Positions 1 to 8,271 of a stretch of DNA of 64,000 bases are shown one piece after another. Source of the DNA: Bacteroidales bacterium. GTDB taxonomy: Bacteria > Bacteroidota > Bacteroidia > Bacteroidales > UBA932. The stretch spans positions 1-64,000 of the forward strand of contig JAFRPW010000035.1 of NCBI GenBank assembly GCA_017428945.1, given 5' to 3'. The notes under the pieces are model-generated. The model had not been told where the DNA came from. It was given only the letters and a program-made list of their open reading frames with translations, and searched no databases. The number at the start of each line of letters is the position of its first letter. Position 1 is the first letter of the stretch. Position numbers and translations under genes: made by a program.

Positions 1-40
1 CGACCTTCTGCCTGGCAACTGGAAACCCGTGACAAAGTAA
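1..40 (+). CDS. C-terminal tail of a gene entering from the left (frame uncertain)
   Basis: The window opens inside an open reading frame. Frame 2 reads DLLPGNWKPVTK and stops at 38-40. Frame 1 stays open to a stop at 79-81. Either could be the true end of the upstream gene; I favour frame 2 because the peptide looks like an ordinary C-terminus. The product cannot be named. Confidence 0.25.
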   Translation, partial: DLLPGNWKPVTK

Positions 41-72
41 GTCTTACCATCATCCAACCCACACAAGAAAAC

Positions 73-103
73 TACGACTGACATCTCACTGATGCCAGTC
101 GTA
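73..103 (+). terminator. Hairpin downstream of the first gene end
   Basis: A 13-bp inverted repeat (73-85 and 91-103, one mismatch) with loop TCACT lies just after the end of the entering gene. There is no long T-run, so it may be a 3'-end stabilising hairpin rather than a classical intrinsic terminator. Confidence 0.45.
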
Positions 104-238
104 ATCTCACTTTGTCAACACGTACTTCATCGAATGCTTACTTTTATTTGGCGTAAGGAAGTTATTGAAGCCGAAAATAATCCTGATTTATATCAAGTAG
201 AAGATCCTTCCTCAAATAGAAGTCATAAATATGAGTAA
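92..238 (+). pseudogene. Short remnant ORF overlapping the ankyrin gene start
   Basis: An open frame of 48 codons ends at a TAA (236-238) that overlaps the ATG of the ankyrin gene at 231. Its second half, FIWRKEVIEAENNPDLYQ followed by a polar tail, reads like a real protein C-terminus. The close overlap resembles a translationally coupled toxin-immunity pair, so this may be the last piece of a polymorphic-toxin C-terminal domain. That is inference; no family was recognised. Confidence 0.3.
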
Positions 239-1046
239 AAAAAGAATACAAAACAATTCGTTAGAGTACAATAGTATTCTTAAGAATATTTATAGCGGCG
301 ACTTTGAGTTTTTGTCTTCAAATCTGGATAGTATTGCCAATATCAATGAAACAGATTGTAATGGGGATACTTTACTGAAGCATGCCGTTGTTTATCATCG
401 ACATCGTTTAGTAAAGTTTCTACTTGACAAGGGAGCAAATCCTGATATCATTGGGAAAGACTTGTTCCCTCCCATTCATGCATCTATACAGTCTGGTGAC
501 TTGTTTATGACTCAAATGCTTTGTGACGCAGGGGCTAATCTTAATATAACGGACAGATTTGGTAATAATGCTTTATTTAGAGCGTTATTCTCGCATTGCA
601 GATGGAGTCATCATCTTATTGCGTATTTGCTGGAAATAGGCGTTGATCCTAATCACAAGAACAATTCCGGCATTTCAGCGAATGATGTGGCTGATAGTAT
701 TGCGAATTATGATTATGCCCCCTTATTCTCTATTCCCGATGATTATAGAAATATGATGTTTAGGGTTGTGTTAACTTCTGAACAAGTATTACACGGAGCC
801 CCAATACAGTATGTTTATTTATATGCTCCAGATAGAGTATGGGAGTTTCAATCCGAAATACATCCTGCCCCTAAAGACATCAGAGTCGTTGAGTTTTCCA
901 AATTAGACAATTTGTTTTCTAATCATTTAGAAATAATGAGTAGTATTCATTTAAACCAGTATGCTTATAGATTATCGCCTTATAGCTCGCATTGGGTCAT
1001 TGACAACATAGATTTATTCTCTTGTTATAGTGGTGCAGTTATTTAA
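231..1046 (+). CDS. Ankyrin-repeat protein, possible immunity protein
   Basis: This 271-residue cytoplasmic protein has no signal peptide. Residues about 35-155 form three to four ankyrin repeats, for example GDTLLKHAVVYHRHRLVKFL and DRFGNNALFRAL. The remaining roughly 100 residues (VVLTSEQVLHGAPIQYVYLY, then a WEF motif and the conclusion SHWVI) resemble small immunity-type domains such as the DUF2185 group, although I could not check this. Ankyrin proteins are known immunity partners of polymorphic toxins, and a short ORF remnant overlaps its start. The gene is much more AT-rich than its right-hand neighbours, which suggests horizontal acquisition. Confidence 0.7.
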   Translation: MSKKRIQNNSLEYNSILKNIYSGDFEFLSSNLDSIANINETDCNGDTLLKHAVVYHRHRLVKFLLDKGANPDIIGKDLFPPIHASIQSGDLFMTQMLCDAGANLNITDRFGNNALFRALFSHCRWSHHLIAYLLEIGVDPNHKNNSGISANDVADSIANYDYAPLFSIPDDYRNMMFRVVLTSEQVLHGAPIQYVYLYAPDRVWEFQSEIHPAPKDIRVVEFSKLDNLFSNHLEIMSSIHLNQYAYRLSPYSSHWVIDNIDLFSCYSGAVI

Positions 1047-1111
1047 CTCGACATTCCCTTATAGCACTGCCGTTTTTCCGGACAGGTGCCTGGGTCAAAA
1101 ATAAAAAATAG

Positions 1112-1119
1112 TATCTTTG
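1112..1119 (+). promoter_or_regulatory. ruvC promoter -7 box (TATCTTTG)
   Basis: TATCTTTG matches the Bacteroidota -7 consensus TAnnTTTG. It lies 8 bases before the first ATG (1128) and 14 before the second (1134), so the transcript has almost no leader. Confidence 0.65.
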
Positions 1120-1127
1120 TATGCTTT

Positions 1128-1685
1128 ATGTATATGAATCGAATCATACTTGGAATTGACCCCGGAACCCAGCTGCTGGGTTTCGGGATCATTCGTTCCA
1201 TTGGGAAGAAGGCGGAGTACGTGGATATGGGCGTACTGGACCTGAGGAAGGAGAAGGATGCCTATGTGAAGCTCAAGGCAATCTACGACACCATAAGCGA
1301 GGTCTGTAAGAGCTATCATCCCACGGAACTTGCCATCGAGAGCCCGTTCTACGGGAAGAACGCCCAGGTGGTGCTCAAGCTGGGCCGCGCCCAGGGATCG
1401 GCAATGATAGCCGCGCTGGAGTACGGTGTTCAAAGCGTCACTGAATATGCGCCAAGAAAGGCAAAAGAGGTTATTGTCGGCAATGGCGCCGCGTCCAAGG
1501 AGCAGGTGCAGCTTATGCTTGAAAAGCAGCTTGGCGTGAAGTTGGAATCACGCTATCTGGATGCCACCGACGCCCTTGCAATTGCCCTCTGCCACCATTT
1601 CCAGACCAATAATCCAGTTGCTGCAGCCAAGGGCAAGGGTGGCTGGGAGCAGTTCTTGAAGGATCACCCCGAAAGAATTAAATAA
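1128..1685 (+). CDS. ruvC: Holliday junction endonuclease RuvC
   Basis: RuvC resolves Holliday junctions together with RuvAB during recombinational repair. The N-terminus reads NRIILGIDPGT, with the first catalytic Asp in the IDPG motif. The middle has AIESPFYGKN with a catalytic Glu, and the C-terminal part has DATDALAIALCH with the remaining acidic residues. Length is about 185 residues, normal for the family. Two ATGs (1128 and 1134) are possible starts. An upstream in-frame GTG at 1086 is rejected because it lies ahead of the promoter -7 box. The gene stands alone, between the ankyrin gene and an outer-membrane barrel. Confidence 0.95.
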   Translation: MYMNRIILGIDPGTQLLGFGIIRSIGKKAEYVDMGVLDLRKEKDAYVKLKAIYDTISEVCKSYHPTELAIESPFYGKNAQVVLKLGRAQGSAMIAALEYGVQSVTEYAPRKAKEVIVGNGAASKEQVQLMLEKQLGVKLESRYLDATDALAIALCHHFQTNNPVAAAKGKGGWEQFLKDHPERIK

Positions 1686-1750
1686 ATTATTCAAAAACTG
1701 CCTAAACCTTGGGCGCGTGCGCGTGTCTAATGGGGAGTTAACAGTGTTTT

Positions 1751-4700
1751 ATGGTTAGAAAAGCATTCGTTGCCATTCTGGCAGCATTAGTCTCACTCAG
1801 CGCGCTCGCGCAGACGCACAAGGTAGACGTCGTCCTCAAGGACGCATCAAACGGAGAGCCCATAGGCTTTGCCACGGTATCACTCACGCAGGAAAAGGGC
1901 ACTCCCAAGTATGCCCTTACTGACGGTGAAGGCAAGGCCACCCTGGAAAAGGTCCACAACGGAAAATATACCTTCAAGGCAGAGATCATGGGTTATGTGA
2001 CGGTGGAAAAGACCGTCACCGTGGAAGGTCACACCAACCTTGGAGAAATCAAGATGGAACTTGACTCCAAGGTGCTTGACGCCGCATCCGTATCGGCAGT
2101 GGGCAACCCAATCATCATCAAGAAAGATACGGTGGAGTATAATGCATCGTCCTTCAAGATAAGCGAGGACAACATGCTGGTAGACCTCCTGAAGAAGCTT
2201 CCGGGCATAGAAGTGGAGTCGGACGGTACCATCACCAGTAACGGCGAGACCATCTCCAAGATTACCATTGCCGGCAAGACCTTCTTCCTGGACGATCCCC
2301 AGCTGGCCTCCCAGAACATTCCCGCCAAGCTCATCGAGAAGGTGAAGGTGGTGAAAAAGAAGAGTGAACAGGCGGAATTCACCGGCATTGACGACGGCGA
2401 GGAAGAGACCGTAATAGACCTCACCGTCCAGCGCGGTATGATGAACGGCCTGTTCGGGAACGTCATGGGCGGCGCCGGTCACGATGTCCCCTCAACGGGC
2501 ACCGGAGACTTCCGCTGGCAGAGTTCCCTCATGGGCGGAAAGTTCACGGAGAAAACCCAGATCAGCGTCATCGCCAACGCCAACAATACCAATAACCGCG
2601 GCTTCAACGACTTCACTTCCAGCATGATGGGAGGTATGATGGGCGGCGGCGGCATGATGGGCCGTGGCGGCGGAATGGGCGGCTGGGGCGGCTCCAACGG
2701 CATTACCACCTCATGGATGGGCGGCATTAACGGCAACTGGGATCTTCTTGGGGACAAGATGCAGCTTGGCGGCAACTACCTCTACAACGGCTCCAGGACC
2801 GACGTCGAAGAATCTTCCTACAAGGAGACCTACCGCGACGACGGATCGGCCCTCATATCCGACTCCGACGGCATGAGCACCCGTTTCACCAACGGCCACC
2901 GCTTTGGCATGCGCCTGGAGCACAAGTTCTCAGAGAACACGTCCATCCTGTTCCAGCCGCAGTTCAACTTCGGCAGCGGCAACTACCTGCAGCAGAGCGG
3001 CTTCGACACCGACACCCGCGCTGCGGACGGCACCAGGACCAATACCAACGACGGTTTCACCCACGGCAGCGGCGCCAACAATAACTGGAGCACCAGGGGT
3101 TTCCTCCTCCTGCGCCAGCGCCTGGGAATTCCCGGCCGTACGATATCGGCAAACGTGGACTGGAATATCTCACGCAACAAGATGACGGGCTACAACCAGT
3201 CACTCACCAATTCAGTTGCCGGTGCAGACTACGTTAACCAGTACATCGACCAGAAGTCCAACAGCGAAAGCGCCGGAACCAGGATCGTCTACACTGAGCC
3301 TCTGGGCAACTACTTCTATCTGGAAGGCAGCTACAATTTCCGCTTCTCACAGAGCACCTCGCTCAAGGATACATATGACAGCGGAGTATACGACTGGACA
3401 GGCATTGGCTATGACCGCAACCTCCACAGGATAGTGGATGCCGCCGGGGAGCCGCTTGCGATCCTTCCTTTTGATTTCACCAACTATAACAGCGGTACAA
3501 AGAACGACACCTACTCCAACAGCATCCTCAATATAAACCGCAACCATAACATGGGTCTTGCGTTCATGTACCAGAAGGAGCAGGCCCGTGCCCAGATAGG
3601 TATTTCCGCAATTCCTACCAGCACAACCAACCTTACCAACGGCAAGGGTTATGAGAGCAATGTCTGGAACTTCTCCCCGCGTGCAATGGTGTTCTACGAC
3701 TTCAACGAGAACTCCAATATCCGCCTGTTCTACTTCGGCCGCAGCGCACAGCCTTCAACCTCACAGCTGATGCCTGTCATGGACAACTCCAATCCACTGT
3801 CCATGAGCCTTGGTAACCCTTACCTGGAGCCGTATTTCAACCATAATCTCCGCTCCGAGTGGGAGTTCTCCAACAAGCAGACCTTCTTCACCGCACGCGT
3901 GAACGTGCAGGGCGGAATGGTCCAGAACCCCATCACCAACGCCACCTGGTACGACAATAACGGCCGTCAGTATTCTTTCCCCGTGAACGGCCACAATACC
4001 TACAACGGAAGTGTCCGTGTCATGATAAACGCCCCCATCGCAAAGAGCGGGTTCTCCATTTCCAACATGGCAAACGCTTCATATTCCAAGAGCGGCAGCT
4101 TTGTGGGGTCAACAGACAAGAAGTTGGACATGAGCGGCTACTTCAACGCAGCTGGGGAGTTTGACTATGAGGCCTTCCACAAGCATTACTTTGAAGACAG
4201 CTCCACGGCCTGGGACGCCGATTTCCTTGACAACAGCACCCGCAACCTCAGCCTCATGGAGCGCATCCGCCTCACCTACAGGGACGACCACATTGAAATA
4301 ATAGGTAGCGCCCGTACCCGGGTGAGCAAGCCCTGGTACACCATTCAGGAAGATGTCGCCGCCACCTGGAACAACCAGGCATCTGGTTCCTTCAAGTGGA
4401 CTCCCGGCACCAGCGGTTTCGAAATCTCTACCGAGGCCCGCTACAACTGGTACAACGGCTACACCACGCCTCAGGACCCTCAGTTCATATGGGACGCCTC
4501 CATGTCCATGCCAATCTTCAAGCGCCAGGCCACAATTTCTCTCAAGGCATATGACATTCTGGAGCAGGGCCGTAACCTCAGGGTCAATGTGACGGACAAC
4601 TACTATCAGGAAACCCGCAACAACACTCTGGGCCGATATGTAATCCTCTCCTTCACCTGGAGGTTCGGCAACTTTGGCGGCAACCGCGACGGAATGCGCG

Positions 4701-4756
4701 GCGGTCCCGGCGGTTTCCGCGGCGGTCCAGGCATGGGCGGCAGAAGACCTTTCTAG
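1751..4756 (+). CDS. Outer-membrane beta-barrel protein with carboxypeptidase-like N-terminal domain (TonB-receptor-like)
   Basis: The 1001-residue protein starts with a signal peptide (cleavage after SALAQ). A carboxypeptidase-regulatory-like fold follows at about 25-105. A plug-like region at about 115-235 contains NMLVDLLKKLPGIEV, ITIAGKTFFLDD and LIEKVKVVKKK. The rest is a large aromatic-rich beta-barrel of the OMP_b-brl_3 type found in SusC-like receptors. It sits in the outer membrane and probably takes up an unidentified ligand. Two Met/Gly-rich stretches stand out, one near residues 296-318 and one at the extreme C-terminus. No susD-like partner is adjacent. Its stop lies 17 bases from the convergent pseudouridine synthase gene. 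Confidence 0.85.
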   Translation: MVRKAFVAILAALVSLSALAQTHKVDVVLKDASNGEPIGFATVSLTQEKGTPKYALTDGEGKATLEKVHNGKYTFKAEIMGYVTVEKTVTVEGHTNLGEIKMELDSKVLDAASVSAVGNPIIIKKDTVEYNASSFKISEDNMLVDLLKKLPGIEVESDGTITSNGETISKITIAGKTFFLDDPQLASQNIPAKLIEKVKVVKKKSEQAEFTGIDDGEEETVIDLTVQRGMMNGLFGNVMGGAGHDVPSTGTGDFRWQSSLMGGKFTEKTQISVIANANNTNNRGFNDFTSSMMGGMMGGGGMMGRGGGMGGWGGSNGITTSWMGGINGNWDLLGDKMQLGGNYLYNGSRTDVEESSYKETYRDDGSALISDSDGMSTRFTNGHRFGMRLEHKFSENTSILFQPQFNFGSGNYLQQSGFDTDTRAADGTRTNTNDGFTHGSGANNNWSTRGFLLLRQRLGIPGRTISANVDWNISRNKMTGYNQSLTNSVAGADYVNQYIDQKSNSESAGTRIVYTEPLGNYFYLEGSYNFRFSQSTSLKDTYDSGVYDWTGIGYDRNLHRIVDAAGEPLAILPFDFTNYNSGTKNDTYSNSILNINRNHNMGLAFMYQKEQARAQIGISAIPTSTTNLTNGKGYESNVWNFSPRAMVFYDFNENSNIRLFYFGRSAQPSTSQLMPVMDNSNPLSMSLGNPYLEPYFNHNLRSEWEFSNKQTFFTARVNVQGGMVQNPITNATWYDNNGRQYSFPVNGHNTYNGSVRVMINAPIAKSGFSISNMANASYSKSGSFVGSTDKKLDMSGYFNAAGEFDYEAFHKHYFEDSSTAWDADFLDNSTRNLSLMERIRLTYRDDHIEIIGSARTRVSKPWYTIQEDVAATWNNQASGSFKWTPGTSGFEISTEARYNWYNGYTTPQDPQFIWDASMSMPIFKRQATISLKAYDILEQGRNLRVNVTDNYYQETRNNTLGRYVILSFTWRFGNFGGNRDGMRGGPGGFRGGPGMGGRRPF

Positions 4757-4773
4757 TTTTGGTGGATAGGTGG

Positions 4774-5787
4774 CTACATTGATGCGGTGTAGCTGCGCCA
4801 TTTTTCGATGAGGGCGGTCATGTCCTCCGGGAGGGGTACTTCGAAGAACAGCCTTTCACCGGTGCGTGGATGGGTGAAGCCCAGCGTTCTGGCATGGAGA
4901 GCCTGGCGGGGGCATAGCTTGAAGCAGTTCTGGATGAACTGTTTGTACTTGGTGTATATGGTTCCCTGGCGTATTTCAGAGCCGCCGTAGCGCTCGTCGT
5001 TAAAAAGGGGATGACCTATTGAGCTCATGTGAACGCGTATCTGGTGGGTGCGGCCAGTTTCCAGGCGGCATTCCACCACTGTAATGAAGCCGTAGCGTTC
5101 AAGTACCTTCCAGTGAGTGACGGCCCACTTTCCCTTCTCGGGGTCATCGTACACTCGGAAACGGAGACGGTCGTTGGGGTCACGGCCGATTGTGCCCTCA
5201 ATAGTTCCTTCGTCCTCCTGGATGTTGCCCCAGACAACGGCTGTGTATATCCGGTCTATGGAATGGACAAAGAACTGATCGGCAAGATTCAGCTGTGCCG
5301 GAGGATTCTTTGCAACCACCAGAAGGCCGCTGGTGTCTTTGTCTATGCGGTGAACAAGAACGCCCATGCGCTCGTCGTCAGCATCCGGCCCCTGGCTTAT
5401 TCCAAGATGGAATGCCAGTGCATTCACAAGAGTGCCGTTGTAGTTACCGTGGCCGGGATGCACCACCATCCCGGCGGGCTTGTTGATGACCATGAGGTCG
5501 TCGTCCTCGTAAACTATGTCAAGGGGGATGTCTTCCGGGAGAATCTCAAGTCCGCGGCGCTCATAGGGCATCACGAACTTGATTACGTCCTGCGGGCGCA
5601 CTATGTAATTTGCCTTGGCGGGGACATCGTTGACCAGCACGTAACCGGCCTCTATGGCCTTCTGGACGCGGCTGCGGGAGGTGTCTTCCTGATGCGTGGC
5701 AATGAACTTGTCTATGCGCACCGGCTCCTGGCCGCGGTCTGCCACCAGACGGAAATGCTCGTACAGGATGTCTTCTTCGTCGGTCAT
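4774..5787 (-). CDS. RluA/RluD-family 23S rRNA pseudouridine synthase
   Basis: This 337-residue RNA-modifying enzyme converts uridine to pseudouridine. An N-terminal S4 RNA-binding domain (SRSRVQKAIEAGYVLVN, about residues 35-80) precedes the catalytic domain. That domain carries the family signature GVLVHRIDKDTSGLLVVAKN with the catalytic Asp, and later RTHQIRVHM. The context is typical of RluD, but the exact rRNA site cannot be read from sequence. Its ATG overlaps the TAA of the PASTA gene by one base (TAATG), so the two are translationally coupled. Confidence 0.92.
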   Translation of the reverse strand: MTDEEDILYEHFRLVADRGQEPVRIDKFIATHQEDTSRSRVQKAIEAGYVLVNDVPAKANYIVRPQDVIKFVMPYERRGLEILPEDIPLDIVYEDDDLMVINKPAGMVVHPGHGNYNGTLVNALAFHLGISQGPDADDERMGVLVHRIDKDTSGLLVVAKNPPAQLNLADQFFVHSIDRIYTAVVWGNIQEDEGTIEGTIGRDPNDRLRFRVYDDPEKGKWAVTHWKVLERYGFITVVECRLETGRTHQIRVHMSSIGHPLFNDERYGGSEIRQGTIYTKYKQFIQNCFKLCPRQALHARTLGFTHPRTGERLFFEVPLPEDMTALIEKWRSYTASM

Positions 5788-6557
5788 TACTCCGGAATCT
5801 TGCTGGTGTCCAGAGTGAGACTCAGGGATACGTTGGCGCCAAGGTTCTGGCGGGCGCCGGGGGCGGACCCTTGAGTATAAACCACGGCATTCATGGAGTC
5901 TGCGTAAGACTTGATGCCCTTGTCATAGGTTACTTTGCCCACGTTCAGGAAGTGGTCGTGAAGGGCATCCGTGGCGTTGACTATCTTCATGCCGGTAAGG
6001 CGGGGAACCGATGTGGAGTTGTCCTCTGAATTGACACCTACGGTAAGGTTTATGGTAGAGCCGCTGACAACGAGGTCTCCGGCAGCGAGTTCCTTGCCCT
6101 CACATGTCCAGGAAAGGACGTTGTTGGTGGCTATGTCGCGGACATAGTTAAGGCGTCCAAGGTTGAGGCCGCGGTTCTGGAGTTCCGCACGGGCTTCCGT
6201 CACCGAATAGCCGTAAAGGTTTGGCATAACCACCTTGCGGGGAACTATTGAATTTATTGTCAGGAATATGCTGCGGCCCTTCTTTACTGTTGCACCGGCC
6301 TTTGGTTGCTGGCGGTACACAACTCCGCCACCAAGGCGCCTCACGAACACGGAATCAACAACCTTCACTGCCACACCGGCCTCCTGAGCTGCCTTTTCCG
6401 CCTCCGGGACTGTCAGATTGGTGAGGTCCGGGGCGCTGACGGTTTTTCCGTGCCTTGTGATTACGTTAAGGCCGATTCCGGCCGCAAGGAATACCACCAG
6501 GAAGAACACCGCCGCCCCGATGACATTGCCCCATATCCATTTATGCTTGGTTGCCAT
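5787..6557 (-). CDS. Membrane-anchored PASTA-domain protein
   Basis: The 256-residue protein has a short cytoplasmic start, one transmembrane segment (about residues 9-34) and three extracytoplasmic PASTA domains. The second begins at VVMPNLYGYSVTEARAELQN and the third at SVPRLTGMKIVNATDALHDH. PASTA domains usually bind peptidoglycan or muropeptides and are best known from Ser/Thr kinases and penicillin-binding proteins. Here neither a kinase nor a transpeptidase domain is attached. The gene heads an operon with the pseudouridine synthase, an arrangement I recall as common in Bacteroidales. Its promoter lies in the 56-base gap shared with lnt. Confidence 0.88.
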   Translation of the reverse strand: MATKHKWIWGNVIGAAVFFLVVFLAAGIGLNVITRHGKTVSAPDLTNLTVPEAEKAAQEAGVAVKVVDSVFVRRLGGGVVYRQQPKAGATVKKGRSIFLTINSIVPRKVVMPNLYGYSVTEARAELQNRGLNLGRLNYVRDIATNNVLSWTCEGKELAAGDLVVSGSTINLTVGVNSEDNSTSVPRLTGMKIVNATDALHDHFLNVGKVTYDKGIKSYADSMNAVVYTQGSAPGARQNLGANVSLSLTLDTSKIPE

Positions 6558-6599
6558 AGACTTTTCCGTTTAATGGCGTAAAGTTACGAATTATTTTCA

Positions 6600-6607
6600 T
6601 AACTTTG
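6600..6607 (+). promoter_or_regulatory. lnt promoter -7 box (TAACTTTG)
   Basis: TAACTTTG lies only 6 bases before the lnt ATG at 6614, so transcription should begin at or next to the start codon. Confidence 0.7.
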
Positions 6608-6613
6608 TCTCAT

Positions 6614-8212
6614 ATGAAAAACACCGCCGCCACATATCTTGTCCTTGCTCTCCTTTTCTGTATCCTCATGAGCCTGCCGTGGCTGGTGCCGCACTGCGGC
6701 GTGCTGGCCCTTGTGGGCCTGGTGCCGCTGCTTGTGATGGAGCGGCTTGCAAGCCAGAAGGGGACCAGGCACTTCTGGTGGTGGCATTACGGCACCTTCG
6801 TGGTATGGAACGCCATAACCACCTGGTGGGTTGCAAACGCAACCGTTGGCGGCGCCATCTTCGCCATCCTTGCAAACGCACTTCAGATGTCGCTGGTATT
6901 CGGTGCGTTCAGATGGGTTAAAAGGCGCCTTGGAGGCGTTCTTCCCTATGTTTTCCTTGCCGCGGCATGGATTGCATGGGAGAAGTACTACCTCACTGTG
7001 GCGGAGATCTCCTGGCCCTGGCTGGTTCTTGGAAACGCTTTTGCGGAAACCACATCCCTCATCCAGTGGTACAGCGTGACGGGCCATCTGGGTGGTTCCT
7101 TGTGGGTATGGCTGGCGAATCTTTCCGTGTTCGGGCTAATGGTATCCCTCTCCGACGGCCGCATGGCAAGGTGGACCTCAAAGGCACGCATAGCGGCCTT
7201 CGCAGCTGCTGCGATAGCTCTTTTCGGCCCCATGGTATGGTCTGCCTTCTGCAGGCCCAAGGCCCCGGAGGCAGTGGCGGAGGTAGTCATCGGCCAGCCC
7301 AATTTCGATCCCTACCATAAATTCCAGTCCCTTACCCAGGAGCAGCAGGACCGGCGTTTCCTGTCCCTTGTAGCCCCGCATGTCCCTGCCGGCATTCCCT
7401 CGCTGGTCATTGCCCCTGAGACATTCACCTCCCGTTTCTGTATAGATGACTTTACGTCCAACGCCAGTTTCCGCAGGTATCAGGATTTCCTGGAGGAACA
7501 CCCGGACGCTACACTGCTTTTTGGGGCATCGGCCTACAACCAGACCGTCTCTTACGCAGCGCCTTCTCCGCTGTGTTACGACCTTGGCGCCAATGCCGAC
7601 GGCCGGCACCTCTGGTATACCAGCCGCAACAGCGCCATAATGACGGACACTACCGGCAGGGCAGAGGTCTTCCATAAGTCAAAGCTGGTTGTAGGAACGG
7701 AGCTTACCCCTTATCCCAAGGTATTTGTCCCCCTTGAGAATCTCCTTGGCGGGAACCTCATGGGAAAGTGTGTCGGCCAGAAGGAACCCACCTGTCTGCA
7801 CTGGGGGGACATCCCCGTCGGAGTTGCCGTCTGCTACGAGTCCGTCTACGGCGAGTACTGTGCAGAGTATGTCCGCCAAGGCGCCAGGATGCTGTCTGTC
7901 ATTACCAACGACGCCTGGTGGGGGAACACCCCCGGATACCGCCAGCATTTCAGCTACAGCCGCCTCAGGGCCATCGAGACCCGCCGGTATGTAGCCCGCT
8001 GCGCCAATACCGGTATCAGCGCCATCATAGACCCTTCCGGAAATTATCTCAGCCAGACTCCCTGGTGGCAGGAAGCCGTCACATATGGCCATGTGGGCCT
8101 GTCCTCGGTGATTACTCCTTTTGTCCGATGGGGAGACATCACCGGCCGCGTCGCGGTGCTGCTTTTCGCACTTCTTTCGGCGGCCGCGGTTTTCAGACGC
8201 AGAAAGCGGTAG
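6614..8212 (+). CDS. lnt: Apolipoprotein N-acyltransferase
   Basis: Lnt adds the third acyl chain to the N-terminal cysteine of lipoproteins in the inner membrane. About eight hydrophobic segments flank a carbon-nitrogen hydrolase domain (about residues 225-500). The catalytic triad is visible: Glu in VIAPETFT, Lys in HKSKLVVGTE and Cys in VAVCYESVYGEY. The product is about 532 residues, a normal length. I chose ATG 6614 because a TAACTTTG box ends 7 bases upstream; the in-frame TTG at 6605 lies inside that box. The enzyme serves the many lipoproteins encoded in this window. Confidence 0.94.
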   Translation: MKNTAATYLVLALLFCILMSLPWLVPHCGVLALVGLVPLLVMERLASQKGTRHFWWWHYGTFVVWNAITTWWVANATVGGAIFAILANALQMSLVFGAFRWVKRRLGGVLPYVFLAAAWIAWEKYYLTVAEISWPWLVLGNAFAETTSLIQWYSVTGHLGGSLWVWLANLSVFGLMVSLSDGRMARWTSKARIAAFAAAAIALFGPMVWSAFCRPKAPEAVAEVVIGQPNFDPYHKFQSLTQEQQDRRFLSLVAPHVPAGIPSLVIAPETFTSRFCIDDFTSNASFRRYQDFLEEHPDATLLFGASAYNQTVSYAAPSPLCYDLGANADGRHLWYTSRNSAIMTDTTGRAEVFHKSKLVVGTELTPYPKVFVPLENLLGGNLMGKCVGQKEPTCLHWGDIPVGVAVCYESVYGEYCAEYVRQGARMLSVITNDAWWGNTPGYRQHFSYSRLRAIETRRYVARCANTGISAIIDPSGNYLSQTPWWQEAVTYGHVGLSSVITPFVRWGDITGRVAVLLFALLSAAAVFRRRKR

Positions 8213-8239
8213 ACTATTTGATATTAACCTGACAATAAT

Positions 8240-8247
8240 TATATTTG
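8240..8247 (+). promoter_or_regulatory. Promoter -7 box (TATATTTG) for the 480-residue secreted protein
   Basis: TATATTTG lies 24 bases before the ATG at 8272, leaving a short leader of roughly 18 bases. Confidence 0.6.
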
Positions 8248-8271
8248 CACAAATAACCATTAGCTTTTACC

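Noticed and set aside
4757-4770. TTTTGGTGGATAGG after the outer-membrane gene, like the right arm of an A2 repeat
   Set aside because: The left arm TTGTCCAC is missing, so it may be chance; not counted as a repeat copy.
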